DNA of 64,000 nt from Marinifilum sp. D714 (GCF_030851345.1 NZ_JALPNU010000008.1:111783-175782), one strand, 5' to 3'; shown: positions 9,536-19,603, numbered from the stretch's first letter. The notes: generated by a model not told the origin, from the letters alone. Numbers and translations are program-made.

Positions 9536-11107
9536 TTAAAAGTTACTATTCATTAATCCTCCGGATTTTTCCTTAGTGTCAGCAGTATCCCACCACAAAC
9601 GAATATCCATACGGTCAGTATCTTTAGTGTTCAATGCTGATGGAATGTTTGCACCGTTTTGCTCATGCTGATTGTTTGGGTAACGAATACGCTTCACCCA
9701 AGTGTTAGCGGCCACAGTTGAACTACCACTAACTCCGTCAAGAGGTAGAGAAATATCAGGATAATCCGTTCTACGAAAATCGGCCCAACCTTCAACACCA
9801 TTCGGGAAGTTAGCAATCCATTTTTGAGTAATAATCTGCTTTAGCTTGTTTTCATCAGAACCATCAAGATTTGTTAATCCATTAATGTAATCCGTAGCAT
9901 CTGAAGAAGAAACACCCACGTAGTCCATTGAAGCCTGCACTCCAGCTAAGTAAAGCGCATTTGCATCTTCACTAATCCATCCTCTAAGTGCTGCTTCCGC
10001 TTTTAAGAATTGTACTTCCGAGAAGAACATTACAGGACAATACATTTTGTGTTCTTTGCCATCACCTGCAAAATCAATGTAGCCGCCCGATAAATTAATA
10101 GTTGCAAAATCCTCTTTTACCTTTGCAGGAACAGTATTGTAACCATTCTCCAATCCGTAGTATTTTTCTTTACCAACCTGCTCTTTAGTCTGTCCAACTT
10201 TTTCATCATCTACAGTTCTTTGGTAAGTAAACCAGAATGGTGTTCTTGGATCTTCACCCACAGTTGATGTATTGTACAAGTAGTCAGACATTGTTTTCGA
10301 CATGCGAATGTTGTTCCAGCTCCAACCCATTTGGTGCAAGTAGTCATTCCAACCTTTGCTCCACATAGGAACTTTAACAACGTCTGCATTTGAATCAAAA
10401 ACTCCACCTGGTCCGTTAATTGCAGCCAATGCTTCTGTTTTTGCTTTTTCAGCATCAACATTTGAAATTCTCATTGCCAATCTCAAACGAAGTGAGTTAC
10501 CAAATTTTCTCCACTGTAGTGCATCTCCATCATAAATCAAATCATATCCGTCTGAGTACTCATACTGAGCAGCATCACCTGTAATGCTGTTTACAGCATT
10601 GTCCAAACGCTTAAATAAATCTGTATATACCTCGCTCTGGGTACTGTAAACTACAGATTCACCTTTACCAACTCCAAAGTAAGGAACATCACCATATGAG
10701 TCAGTAATACGTGACCAGAAGTAACACATCCAAATTTCCTTGATTGCAATAGCATCTACATAATAAGGATCATCACCATAAGCATCGCTAATTGCGATTG
10801 ACTTAGGCACCTGACTAGTATAGAACTCTTTCCACTGATTTCCGATCCAACCATCAACATATTCGTAACGTGGAGAACCAAATCCAGAAACCGTATTTGC
10901 CCAGTATTGAGAATATAAATCAGGATATAAGTTTACATTTCGCTGATAGTTAGCAAATACCTGCATTTGCATATCATGAAGAAAGAATCTTGGTTCAACC
11001 TGTGTTGCTGAATCCGAAGGAACATTCATATCTCCAAAATCATCGGAACAAGCTTGGCTAAACAGCAGTATTCCAAGCAGTGCGTATATATAATTATTAA
11101 ATTTCAT
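9536..11107 (-). CDS. SusD/RagB-like nutrient-binding lipoprotein (SusD_2 type)
   Basis: Outer-membrane lipoprotein that caps the SusC transporter and delivers oligosaccharide. The signal ends SQAC (Cys20), followed by SDDFGD, an acidic surface-export signal. The start of the mature protein and the MQMQVFANYQRN region are typical of the second SusD family (PF12771). The rest is TPR-like helices with many Trp and Tyr residues. Length 523. It begins 18 bp after susC, with no hairpin between, so the two are surely one transcript. Confidence 0.92.
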   Translation of the reverse strand: MKFNNYIYALLGILLFSQACSDDFGDMNVPSDSATQVEPRFFLHDMQMQVFANYQRNVNLYPDLYSQYWANTVSGFGSPRYEYVDGWIGNQWKEFYTSQVPKSIAISDAYGDDPYYVDAIAIKEIWMCYFWSRITDSYGDVPYFGVGKGESVVYSTQSEVYTDLFKRLDNAVNSITGDAAQYEYSDGYDLIYDGDALQWRKFGNSLRLRLAMRISNVDAEKAKTEALAAINGPGGVFDSNADVVKVPMWSKGWNDYLHQMGWSWNNIRMSKTMSDYLYNTSTVGEDPRTPFWFTYQRTVDDEKVGQTKEQVGKEKYYGLENGYNTVPAKVKEDFATINLSGGYIDFAGDGKEHKMYCPVMFFSEVQFLKAEAALRGWISEDANALYLAGVQASMDYVGVSSSDATDYINGLTNLDGSDENKLKQIITQKWIANFPNGVEGWADFRRTDYPDISLPLDGVSGSSTVAANTWVKRIRYPNNQHEQNGANIPSALNTKDTDRMDIRLWWDTADTKEKSGGLMNSNF

Positions 11108-11125
11108 GTTGTTCTTCTTTTACAA

Positions 11126-14100
11126 TTAAAAACCAAGATTAAGTGAAAATCCGTATGTACGAACAGATGGTACCGGAGCAAAGTCATAAGCCTGAGCTAA
11201 GTAACTTGAGCTGTATGCACTTGCATCTGGTGCAGTTCCAGGAGTGTTCTTATGAAAGTAGAAAAGGTTACGACCGATAAGTGACACTCTTGCTGACTGA
11301 ATAGGATTATTGGGAATTCTATTTAAAATTGATTTTGGAAGATTGTAACCAATTGCAAGTTCTTTTAGTTTAACATGAGAGGCATCATAAAGAAATTCTT
11401 CGTCAGCCTGAGCAACTTTTCTCCAATAATCCTGAGCCGAAACCATTACATTGTTCGCACCACCATCAGAGGTTACACCGTCAACAAATAATGCCATTCT
11501 GTTGTTCTGAGCTGTACGCTCTGCCGTACCTGAAGAAACAGCAGCTTGTTCTGAAGTAGATAGAATGTCACCACCCTGCTGGATAGATACCAAAGCAGAT
11601 ACATAGAATCCTTTGTATTCAGCATTCAAATTGATTGCTCCTGTCCAGTCAGGCTGAACATTACCAAGAATGTTGTGCTCTTCATTGGATAATTTCATTA
11701 ATCCTTTGTCGTCAACAATGATTTGGTCCTTTTCGTTTCTTTCATATTTAGAACCTCTGATGATACCCAATCTCTTACCTGGTAATCCAACAAAACCTTC
11801 GTTGTCTTCAAACTTGTAAACCGGCATATCTTCGTAAAGTTCCTCCAGGGTTCCTTTGTTCTTTGCAAAGTTGAAACCTAAAGTCAATTTGAAGTCTTTT
11901 GTTTTAACCGGTACAGTTGTCAACATTACCTCAACCCCTTCGTTACGAATCAAACCTGCGTTGATCAAACGGTATGGATAACCAGTTGTCTGGTCAGTAG
12001 CCAATTTCAAGATCTGATTCTTAGTATCTTCCTGGTAATAAGTAAAATCTAATCCAATTCTATTCTTGAACAAACGGATATCAGTACCAACTTCCCAAGA
12101 AGTAGAAATTTCAGGCTTAAGATCTTTGTTCACCAATACTTCAGGCACTTTTCCTTTTGAAAGGTCAAAGTCACCACTTTCAATCTTGTAAGTCTGACTT
12201 GTTTGGTATGGATCAGCAGCCTTACCTACCTGTGCAACAGAACCTCTAATTTTAGCATAAGAAACAAATTCCGGTAATTCGAACATCTCTGATAACAGAG
12301 CACTTAAACTAACCGATGGATAGAAATATGAATTGTCAAATTCAGTATCTGCTGATGTAAGCGTTGAAGACCAGTCGTTACGAGCTGTGAAATCAAGGAA
12401 AATCATATTCTTATATGCTACCTGACCAAATCCGTACATTGATCGCACCTCTGATTCTGTAATGCTCTCAACAGCTTTAATATTTGATCCCGCACCCAAA
12501 TAAAAATCATCTTCAGATGAAAGCTTACCAGAGAAAGATCTTAACTGCTTAAAGTGACGCTTCATTGTATTTGCACCAACATTTAAGCTAATAGTAAAGT
12601 TTTCGTTCAAATCTTTATTATAAGACAACAAGAACTCGTAGTTCTCTTCTTTGAAGTTCGATTGAGTTGGATTATAATCCGGACGGTTTGGATTGATGTT
12701 ATCAGCGTACTGGTATCCATCTAAAGATTCAAACTGGAAGAAATCCATACCATACTTAAACTTTGCTTTCAAGTCTGATGTTAGTTTTACATTTGCTGCA
12801 ACGAAACCAAAAGTTCTGTTCTTCTTATCGTTGTTCACATATTGCTCCTGTAGGAAGTACGGGTTTCTGTTTCCCGGGCTCGCATCTGAGTAAATCTTCT
12901 CAACATGCTTACCAGCAATAATATCGTATCCCGGTTTCAAATCCTGTGTACGAATATTTCGAGGCATTGTATTGAAGTAGCTTACATAACTGTAATTTCC
13001 CACTTCTGGTCTCTGCTTTCCTTCTGTAAGGAAAAAAGATAACTTAGTATCAATGTTTAACCATGAGTTGATATCATAGTCTGCACGCAAATCAAATGTT
13101 GTTTTTTCAACCTCGTGATTGTCATAGATACCATTGATGATATCCTTACCCAAAGACATTCTGAATGCACCTTCGTCATTTCCACCTGAGAAAGAGATGT
13201 TATGCTTATGAGTGATTCCTGTTCTTGTGAAATCCTCCAACAGGTTACCCTGATCTTCGAAAGAAGTCATTTCTCCTGTCCATGATTCAACCTGCTGGCC
13301 TGTCATTTCAGGTCCCCATGAAGAAGTTTCATCAGCATAATATTCACCATTGATACCTTGACCATATTTATCCTGAAGATCCAACATGTAAGCAGCTTCA
13401 GAGAAAGTCATGCTTCCTGAATAGTTAATACCTAAACCTTTGTTGCGTTTTCCTTTTTTGGTAGTTACTAAAATTACACCGTTACCACCACGCTCTCCAT
13501 ATAGAGCTGCAGCATTGGCACCTTTCAGTACAGAAACTGATTCAATATCATCCGGATTTAGATCAAAAGCACCACCTGCTCTTGAGGTACCCCCCCAAAC
13601 TGATCCATCGTTTGAGTTTCCATTATCGAAAGGTACTCCATCAACAATCCACAATGGCTCATTGTTACCAACAAGTGAACTTACACCTCTAATATCAATT
13701 CTAGAGGAACCACCAACACCACCTCCGGTTTGATTGATTTGTACACCGGCAACTTTTCCTTGTAATGAACTCACAAGGTCGCCATCACCACCTTTGGTTA
13801 AATCATCAGCTTTAACATCCTGCACTGCATAACCTAAAGCTTTCTTTTCTCTTTTAATACCAAGAGCTGTAACAACTACCTCATCTACCTGCAAAGCATC
13901 AGCTGCCATAACAACATCAATTACAGATTGAGATCCTACTGTAATTTCCTGAGTTGTCATTCCAACAAAACTAAATACCAATACACTTGATTCGTCGGCA
14001 GCAATTTGAAATTTACCTTCAACATCAGTTACAGTACCAACTGTTGTACCTTTTACAACCACAGACACACCAGGTAGTGACATTCCAGACTCTTCAATTA

Positions 14101-14287
14101 CCGTACCTGTCACAGTTTTCTGCACAGCTACGGTTGAATTGTCTTCAAATAAACTGTTAACGTTTGCATTTGCAGCAAATGGCGAACCTAAAACCGCAAC
14201 TAGCAAAGCTAAACTACTAATCTTCCTTCCAAAACTTAATGGGTTGGTTAAGCTGGAATAAAGATTACTTAAATAGCATTTCTTCAT
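11126..14287 (-). CDS. SusC/RagA-family TonB-dependent glycan transporter
   Basis: Outer-membrane TonB-dependent importer of oligosaccharides. After a signal region (about 1-45) comes a carboxypeptidase-regulatory-like domain (VTGTVIEESGMSLPGVS, about 60-135), the TonB-box/plug start DEVVVTALGIKREKK (about 135-150), the plug with IDIRGVSS and LWIVDGVPF, and a barrel ending in aromatic-rich YGFSLNLGF. Length 1053. There is no STN domain, so signalling through an anti-sigma factor is not expected; this fits the absence of sigma/anti-sigma genes and the presence of a divergent regulator. It is the first gene of the N-glycan locus. Confidence 0.95.
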   Translation of the reverse strand: MKKCYLSNLYSSLTNPLSFGRKISSLALLVAVLGSPFAANANVNSLFEDNSTVAVQKTVTGTVIEESGMSLPGVSVVVKGTTVGTVTDVEGKFQIAADESSVLVFSFVGMTTQEITVGSQSVIDVVMAADALQVDEVVVTALGIKREKKALGYAVQDVKADDLTKGGDGDLVSSLQGKVAGVQINQTGGGVGGSSRIDIRGVSSLVGNNEPLWIVDGVPFDNGNSNDGSVWGGTSRAGGAFDLNPDDIESVSVLKGANAAALYGERGGNGVILVTTKKGKRNKGLGINYSGSMTFSEAAYMLDLQDKYGQGINGEYYADETSSWGPEMTGQQVESWTGEMTSFEDQGNLLEDFTRTGITHKHNISFSGGNDEGAFRMSLGKDIINGIYDNHEVEKTTFDLRADYDINSWLNIDTKLSFFLTEGKQRPEVGNYSYVSYFNTMPRNIRTQDLKPGYDIIAGKHVEKIYSDASPGNRNPYFLQEQYVNNDKKNRTFGFVAANVKLTSDLKAKFKYGMDFFQFESLDGYQYADNINPNRPDYNPTQSNFKEENYEFLLSYNKDLNENFTISLNVGANTMKRHFKQLRSFSGKLSSEDDFYLGAGSNIKAVESITESEVRSMYGFGQVAYKNMIFLDFTARNDWSSTLTSADTEFDNSYFYPSVSLSALLSEMFELPEFVSYAKIRGSVAQVGKAADPYQTSQTYKIESGDFDLSKGKVPEVLVNKDLKPEISTSWEVGTDIRLFKNRIGLDFTYYQEDTKNQILKLATDQTTGYPYRLINAGLIRNEGVEVMLTTVPVKTKDFKLTLGFNFAKNKGTLEELYEDMPVYKFEDNEGFVGLPGKRLGIIRGSKYERNEKDQIIVDDKGLMKLSNEEHNILGNVQPDWTGAINLNAEYKGFYVSALVSIQQGGDILSTSEQAAVSSGTAERTAQNNRMALFVDGVTSDGGANNVMVSAQDYWRKVAQADEEFLYDASHVKLKELAIGYNLPKSILNRIPNNPIQSARVSLIGRNLFYFHKNTPGTAPDASAYSSSYLAQAYDFAPVPSVRTYGFSLNLGF

Positions 14288-14354
14288 AGTTAGTAAATAT
14301 TAATTATACAATGAACACAAAATCATGTGAAATTTTCTGAAGCCAATATTAGCG

Positions 14355-14362
14355 CAAACGTA
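14355..14362 (-). promoter_or_regulatory. -7 element for the susC operon
   Basis: The minus strand reads TACGTTTG, an exact match to the Bacteroidota -7 consensus TAnnTTTG. Transcription would start near 14348, about 60 nt before the susC ATG. No matching -33 element is evident, which would suit an activator-dependent promoter. Confidence 0.45.
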
Positions 14363-14626
14363 TTAATTCACGATTAATATTGAATTAATCACCAAGTCAA
14401 ATACATTAACCACTCTGTTAAACGCTGTTTTTCTGTCGTTTACGCCAATTATTTCTAATATGTTTTTTTTGAGATGAAAAATCGAATTACTGTATTCTCA
14501 ATATTATTAAGAAAGTGAAATTTTCAGGTGATTTTAAGCTTGTAGGTATTCTGCAAATTACCTTATAAATTAGTCCTTCTACAAGTTTTTTATAACAACT
14601 TTCTTCATTCTGTAATAAGATTTGAA

Positions 14627-14634
14627 TATCTTTG
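14627..14634 (+). promoter_or_regulatory. -7 element for the transmembrane regulator gene
   Basis: TATCTTTG matches TAnnTTTG exactly. The predicted start near 14641 leaves a 5' leader of about 42 nt before the ATG at 14683. No convincing -33 element was seen. Confidence 0.4.
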
Positions 14635-14682
14635 ATTTTCACAAAGGATTTTAATTATTAACCAACTCTCTCTTATTAAATA

Positions 14683-17211
14683 ATGCGATTAATCAATTGC
14701 TTAATTCTTCTGTTAGTTTTGATTCCAGATTTATTTGCAGATCATGGAGTTTATTTTAAATCTAATGAAGTAAACAAAGAAAATCGAACTGGCATTGATA
14801 TTACACACAATGGCAATATTTCCTATACCAATAACTTTACAATTCATTTTAATTTATCTTTTCGAGAATCTGAAACACATTATGGCGAAATCCTTTCACT
14901 TAAAGAAGCCAATAATAAAAATCTAATTCAGGTTACCTATCGAATGCCAGACTTATTTGTAATACACAATAAGCGCGAAACAAAATTTCATTTAGACCTA
15001 AACAAAGAAGAAATACAAAACAACCGATGGATTGATTTTGAACTACATATAGATGCGATTAATAATAGAATTAATCTCCAATTTGCAGACAAAAAACTGC
15101 AATCAGATATTAATTTTCCTCAAAATTCTGATTTTGCATTATCATTGGGTGTAATAAATAAATATGGATTCTTTATTGATGAAGTGCCTTCTATTTCGAT
15201 AAAAGATTTAAGCATTAGAATTGATGGAGCACCTAAACATTTATGGCCATTCAAAAAAACGGATAATTTCTTAGTCAAAGATCTTCTCTCAAGCAAAACC
15301 GCTAAAGTCTATAATCCAGATTGGGTAATTGATTATCACAATAAGTGGGAAAAAATTCAAAGTTTAAATTTCTCTTCATTACCATCTTTGTTGTACGACA
15401 AGAAAAATGAACAAATCAAATTCATTTTCATGGATGGTACAATACAAAGCTTTAATCCATTAACAAAAACTCTCACAGTTGTAAATGAAAAGGTTGATGG
15501 CTTTCCTTGTTTTGAAAAAGCCCAGCAAATTATTTATAACAAGAATGGAGACATAACTACTTACAGCTATAACCAGAACATGATTTCCTCCTATGATTCA
15601 ATTACCAATTCATGGAACAACCAAAAAGAGTCTACTGAGGATGACACTCCTAAACTATGGCATCACAACAAGTTACTTCATCCTAAAACTAAAAATATCA
15701 CAACAATATGTGGATATGGTTATTATTCTTATTTCAATGATATCCTATCATTTAATCCAGAAACCAACAATTGGGATAAATTAGTCTTTTCTGGAGATAC
15801 AATTAAGCCAAGGTATCTTGCATCTTTAGGACAGTCTGGGAAAAATTCGAACTGTTACTACATTTTTGGAGGTTTAGGAAATTCTATGGGCAAGCAAATC
15901 TTAGGAAAAGAATTTTATTACGATTTGCATAAAATTGATTTCAAAAATCAAGAAATAACACATTTATGGGACTACAATTGTGACGACCAATTTCAGTATC
16001 TTCCAATTAATAATATGAAAGTAACTGCCAATGATAGCAGTTTCTATACTTTAATGTTTCCATCAACAAAACAACGTACTTATTTAAGGGCAATTAAAGG
16101 TTCTATAAAAGAGCCAGGAATTGCATTTATAGGTGATAGCATCCCATACAATTTCCTTGATATTGATTCTTTTGCTGACCTTTACTATTGGAATAGTGAA
16201 AATAAACTCATCGCAATTACCTCTCATAAAAAAGAAGATTCGAGCCATGAGGTTAATATCTATACGATAAGTTACGAACCGGGAAATAAAGATAATTTCG
16301 ATATTAACGGTGTAGGATTACCTCTTTCGGTTAAGATTTTTTACTCTGTACTGGTTGTTTGCATTCTCCTTTTAGGATTTTTTGTAATCAAGAAAGTTAG
16401 AATAGATCGTAAGGCAACTGCAATACAAACAACTTATACCTCCACAGAAATATTTGAAGCTCCAATATCTGATTATGAAGCTCCAAAGCAGAATGCTATT
16501 ATATTATTTGGTGGATTTCAGGTTTTTGATAATAAAGGAAAAGATATTACTTATAGATTTAGCCCAACCCTAAAAGAACTATTTCTATTGATCCTCTTAA
16601 ATACAATTAATGAAGGAAAAGGAATATCCTCAAAAAGAATACAAGAATATTTATGGCCTGATAAGTCGGAAAGCAACGCAAAAAACAATAGAGGCGTTAA
16701 TATCAAAAAATTGAGAGGTATTCTTGAAGATTTGTCAGGAGCTGAAGTTGTTTTTGATAATAATTATTGGAAAATCCTTCTTCCTGAAAATATATTCTGC
16801 GATTTAGAATATGTACGAAATGCTATAAAATTGATACGAGAACATGGCAATATTGAAAATTTAGCTGAAATCATCATCATTCTTCAACGAGGTTCAATGC
16901 TTCAAGATATCTTCCCAGAATGGTTAGATTCATTTAAAGATTCAAATACAGGCTTAATTGTAAGTACTTTAGAAGATATTCTTAAAAATGAAAGTCTTGA
17001 CAAAGCAATTAGTCTTGCCATATCCAATGTAATATTCGAATTTGATCAAATGAATGAAACTGCCTTAAAAACAAAGTGTTATTTGTTGGCATCGCAAGGA
17101 AAACACAGTTTGGCAATAGAAACATTTGAGCACTACAGGAAACTATATCTGAAATTCTACAACGAGGAATATCAATTTACATTTAAGGATATTGTAACGA
17201 AGGACAATTAA
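14683..17211 (+). CDS. Transmembrane one-component regulator: LamG and Kelch-like sensor, SARP-like winged helix
   Basis: Probable glycan sensor and transcription activator of the divergent N-glycan locus. A signal peptide (1-19) is followed by a LamG-like segment (about 22-200), a Kelch-like propeller (about 215-540, with repeats such as TNNWDKL and YIFGGLGNS), one membrane helix (about 549-571) and a cytoplasmic part. The cytoplasmic part has an OmpR/SARP-type winged helix (about 603-700, with EYLWPDKSESNAKNNRGVN typical of SARP-like regulators) and a BTAD-like helical region up to residue 842. There is no histidine kinase, receiver or sigma partner, so the protein would link ligand binding outside directly to DNA binding inside. 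It is followed by a strong terminator. The domain reading is good; the target is inferred from position. Confidence 0.75.
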   Translation: MRLINCLILLLVLIPDLFADHGVYFKSNEVNKENRTGIDITHNGNISYTNNFTIHFNLSFRESETHYGEILSLKEANNKNLIQVTYRMPDLFVIHNKRETKFHLDLNKEEIQNNRWIDFELHIDAINNRINLQFADKKLQSDINFPQNSDFALSLGVINKYGFFIDEVPSISIKDLSIRIDGAPKHLWPFKKTDNFLVKDLLSSKTAKVYNPDWVIDYHNKWEKIQSLNFSSLPSLLYDKKNEQIKFIFMDGTIQSFNPLTKTLTVVNEKVDGFPCFEKAQQIIYNKNGDITTYSYNQNMISSYDSITNSWNNQKESTEDDTPKLWHHNKLLHPKTKNITTICGYGYYSYFNDILSFNPETNNWDKLVFSGDTIKPRYLASLGQSGKNSNCYYIFGGLGNSMGKQILGKEFYYDLHKIDFKNQEITHLWDYNCDDQFQYLPINNMKVTANDSSFYTLMFPSTKQRTYLRAIKGSIKEPGIAFIGDSIPYNFLDIDSFADLYYWNSENKLIAITSHKKEDSSHEVNIYTISYEPGNKDNFDINGVGLPLSVKIFYSVLVVCILLLGFFVIKKVRIDRKATAIQTTYTSTEIFEAPISDYEAPKQNAIILFGGFQVFDNKGKDITYRFSPTLKELFLLILLNTINEGKGISSKRIQEYLWPDKSESNAKNNRGVNIKKLRGILEDLSGAEVVFDNNYWKILLPENIFCDLEYVRNAIKLIREHGNIENLAEIIIILQRGSMLQDIFPEWLDSFKDSNTGLIVSTLEDILKNESLDKAISLAISNVIFEFDQMNETALKTKCYLLASQGKHSLAIETFEHYRKLYLKFYNEEYQFTFKDIVTKDN

Positions 17212-17220
17212 TCAAATAAA

Positions 17221-17254
17221 AAAAAGCCTGACACATAAAGCGTCAGGCTTTTTT
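17221..17254 (+). terminator. Intrinsic terminator after the regulator gene
   Basis: GCCTGAC at 17226-17232 pairs with GTCAGGC at 17242-17248, flanked by A-run and T-run (TTTTTT after the stem). It lies 10 bp after the regulator stop codon. Confidence 0.88.
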
Positions 17255-17332
17255 ATAACTAAACTTGAATATTGATGTAAAAAAATCCGGAAAGAGTATT
17301 ATTAAATTCTCAATCCGGATATCACACTACTA

Positions 17333-18430
17333 CTACAAATTTTTCAATGCAAATGCGTAAGCTCCAATACCAATGGCTTTGCTTGCTCCTAATTTACTAG
17401 AACATACAGCCAAACGAGGGTTTGGATCATATTTTATTGTTTTATCTGTTCCTGGAATTTTAATATCTTTTGAATGATCTGCCGCAAACTCTGCGAATTC
17501 ATCTTCATTATCGATATTGTATACTTTCTGAACTAATCTTGGTAAAGAATCACCATTCGAAGTATAACATTTGCCGTTCATTTCTTCCAATGCTGCTGGC
17601 ATATACAAATCATGTGCACCTGTAAGACCACCACCAATAACAGCTACTCCATCTGTAATTGTCAATAAGTTGGCTACACTATCGCCCAAACATTTTCCAA
17701 AAATTTTAAATGATTCCAATGCTGCAGCATTATCCGGATTATTTTGATCCATTGCCACATCGTAAACATCTTTTGGCATTAAATCTTTAGGATATTCGCT
17801 TTTTGCACGAGAAAGAAACTCTCTTTGTATGGCTCTTGTGCTAATTCCTTCTTCGGCAAAACGTTCTGGATAAATACGACTACTTGTTAGCCAAACCTCA
17901 GTAGCTATTGAGTTATCTCCAATTAGCAATTCATCGTTGTGGACCAAACCACCACCAAAGCCAGTTCCTAAAGTAACTCCAACAAGATTTTTATATCGTT
18001 TTGGACTTCCTGCCTGTACCAACTTGCTATTAATCTCTGGTAAAACACCACCTAGAGCTTCACCATATGCAAATAAATCACCATCGTTGTTAATAAATAC
18101 GGGAATATTGAACTTCTCCTGTAGCATTGGTCCCAATGCAACACCTCCCCTAAATGCTGGCAAATTGGGCAAATCACCAATAATACCATTTTTATAATCT
18201 GCCGGACCAGGAAAAGCAAAACTAATTGCAACTGGATTTTCACTCAATTTATTGGACACTTCTTGAAATCCATCAACAATGGTTTGCAAACACAAATCCA
18301 AATTGTCTGCATTTGATGGTTTTCTAATTGGCTCAACTACTTCTTCCCCACTTTTCATAGCCGAGAAAACAAAATTTGTTCCTCCTGCATCAAGAGTCAT
18401 TACAACTCTTTCATCTCTCCAAATATTCAT
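17333..18430 (-). CDS. ROK-family sugar kinase (possible mannokinase)
   Basis: Cytoplasmic ATP-dependent hexose kinase of the ROK family. The ATP-binding DAGGTNFVF block (residues 15-23), the INNDGD catalytic region (about 114-119) and GTGFGGGLVHND (about 155-166) are clear. The zinc-binding CxCGxxGCxE motif of most ROK proteins is absent. Length 365 is longer than typical ROK kinases. It is the last gene of a lacI-MFS-ROK operon, 8 bp after the transporter gene. Next to an alpha-mannosidase locus, phosphorylation of mannose is the most economical guess; glucose or fructose cannot be excluded. Confidence 0.8.
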   Translation of the reverse strand: MNIWRDERVVMTLDAGGTNFVFSAMKSGEEVVEPIRKPSNADNLDLCLQTIVDGFQEVSNKLSENPVAISFAFPGPADYKNGIIGDLPNLPAFRGGVALGPMLQEKFNIPVFINNDGDLFAYGEALGGVLPEINSKLVQAGSPKRYKNLVGVTLGTGFGGGLVHNDELLIGDNSIATEVWLTSSRIYPERFAEEGISTRAIQREFLSRAKSEYPKDLMPKDVYDVAMDQNNPDNAAALESFKIFGKCLGDSVANLLTITDGVAVIGGGLTGAHDLYMPAALEEMNGKCYTSNGDSLPRLVQKVYNIDNEDEFAEFAADHSKDIKIPGTDKTIKYDPNPRLAVCSSKLGASKAIGIGAYAFALKNL

Positions 18431-18438
18431 TCTTATTG

Positions 18439-19593
18439 TTACTTTCTTTTATAAAACGATAAACCGAAAATATATCCGATACAAACCAATGTTACCACAA
18501 AACCAGCCATTAATGAAAAGATATCTGCTACAGCACCAAAAATCAATGGCACAAATGCTCCACCAATAATTGCTGTTACCATTAAGCCGGAAATTTCATT
18601 GCTTCGATCAGGCATTGCATCGATTGTGATAGAAAATACCAAAGGGAAAATATTTGCAAATCCTAATCCAATAAGGAAAATAGAAACAAAACCTACCACT
18701 GCACTTGGTGCTACATATAATCCTAAAATACCAAGCATAGCTATTATAGTGGTCACCTTCAAAAATCTAGTTGGAGACATCCAATTTAAAATAACTCCTC
18801 CTAAAAATCTACCTGTCATTAATGCCAGAAAGAAAAACAAAGTTCCCCATAGCCCCAATTCCTTAATGTCATAATTGAACTGATGCGCTAAGTAATTTGG
18901 CAGTTTCGCACTCATACTAACTTCAGCCCCTACATAAAGAAAAATTGCCAATACCATAAAAAACACATATGGATTTTTAAGCAGAGCCAATACTGAACCA
19001 AATGAAGCAGGAGTTGCAGCCTCATCCTTTTGTTCATCAATTTTAACAACATACAAATAGATTACTGCGACTAATAGAACCACAGAATAAATTGGGAATA
19101 AAATTTTCCAATCTAAATCCCAATATTTAGCTGCCATAAGAGGTATTAACGCTCCTGACAAGGATCCAATAGCTTTAAAGAATTGTCCAAAAGATAAATT
19201 TCTGGAGTACTTTCCTTCAGGTGACACATCACGCATTATTGGATTTCCAGCAACTTGCAATAAAGTAGCACCTGTTCCTAGCAATAATAATGCTCCTAAT
19301 AATAATCCAAACGAGGAGAAATCTCCCAAAATTGGTAAAATCAAACCAATTAATGCAATTACCATTCCCAGTAACAATACAAACTTTCTACTTTTTCTAT
19401 CTTGAAATAATGCCATTGGTACAGATAGTAATCCAAACATGATGAATCCCATGAATGTAACTAAGCCAGCCATAAAATTTGTTAACTCATAATCAGCTTG
19501 TAATTGACTGGTTAGAGGTCCAACAACATCACCAAAGCCCATACAAAGAAAGGCAAGAAAAATTGGTCCTGATTTAAAATAATTGTTCTTCAT
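18439..19593 (-). CDS. MFS sugar transporter (FucP/GGP-like)
   Basis: Inner-membrane major facilitator, probably a proton-coupled hexose importer. It has about 12 hydrophobic helices across 384 residues. The first-half loop FQDRKSRK after helix 2 fits the MFS loop 2-3 signature, and the GFGDVVGPL start is like the FHS sugar subfamily. It lies 10 bp after the lacI gene and 8 bp before the ROK kinase, so uptake and phosphorylation are co-expressed. The substrate is inferred to be mannose from the adjacent locus. Confidence 0.8.
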   Translation of the reverse strand: MKNNYFKSGPIFLAFLCMGFGDVVGPLTSQLQADYELTNFMAGLVTFMGFIMFGLLSVPMALFQDRKSRKFVLLLGMVIALIGLILPILGDFSSFGLLLGALLLLGTGATLLQVAGNPIMRDVSPEGKYSRNLSFGQFFKAIGSLSGALIPLMAAKYWDLDWKILFPIYSVVLLVAVIYLYVVKIDEQKDEAATPASFGSVLALLKNPYVFFMVLAIFLYVGAEVSMSAKLPNYLAHQFNYDIKELGLWGTLFFFLALMTGRFLGGVILNWMSPTRFLKVTTIIAMLGILGLYVAPSAVVGFVSIFLIGLGFANIFPLVFSITIDAMPDRSNEISGLMVTAIIGGAFVPLIFGAVADIFSLMAGFVVTLVCIGYIFGLSFYKRK

Positions 19594-19603
19594 AAATAGT
19601 TAA

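Larger units (their letters stand above)
14288..14682. promoter_or_regulatory. Divergent regulatory region between susC and its likely regulator
   Basis: 395 bp of non-coding DNA between divergent start codons. It holds a -7 element for each direction (listed separately) and AT-rich tracts. This is the expected place for the regulator to bind, but no clear direct-repeat operator was picked out by eye. Confidence 0.5.

Noticed and set aside
10210..10461. Minus-strand ORF of 83 codons
   Set aside because: Lies within the susD-like gene in another frame; no independent support.
14288..14682. ECF sigma/anti-sigma control of the glycan locus
   Set aside because: No such genes are in the window and SusC has no STN signalling domain.
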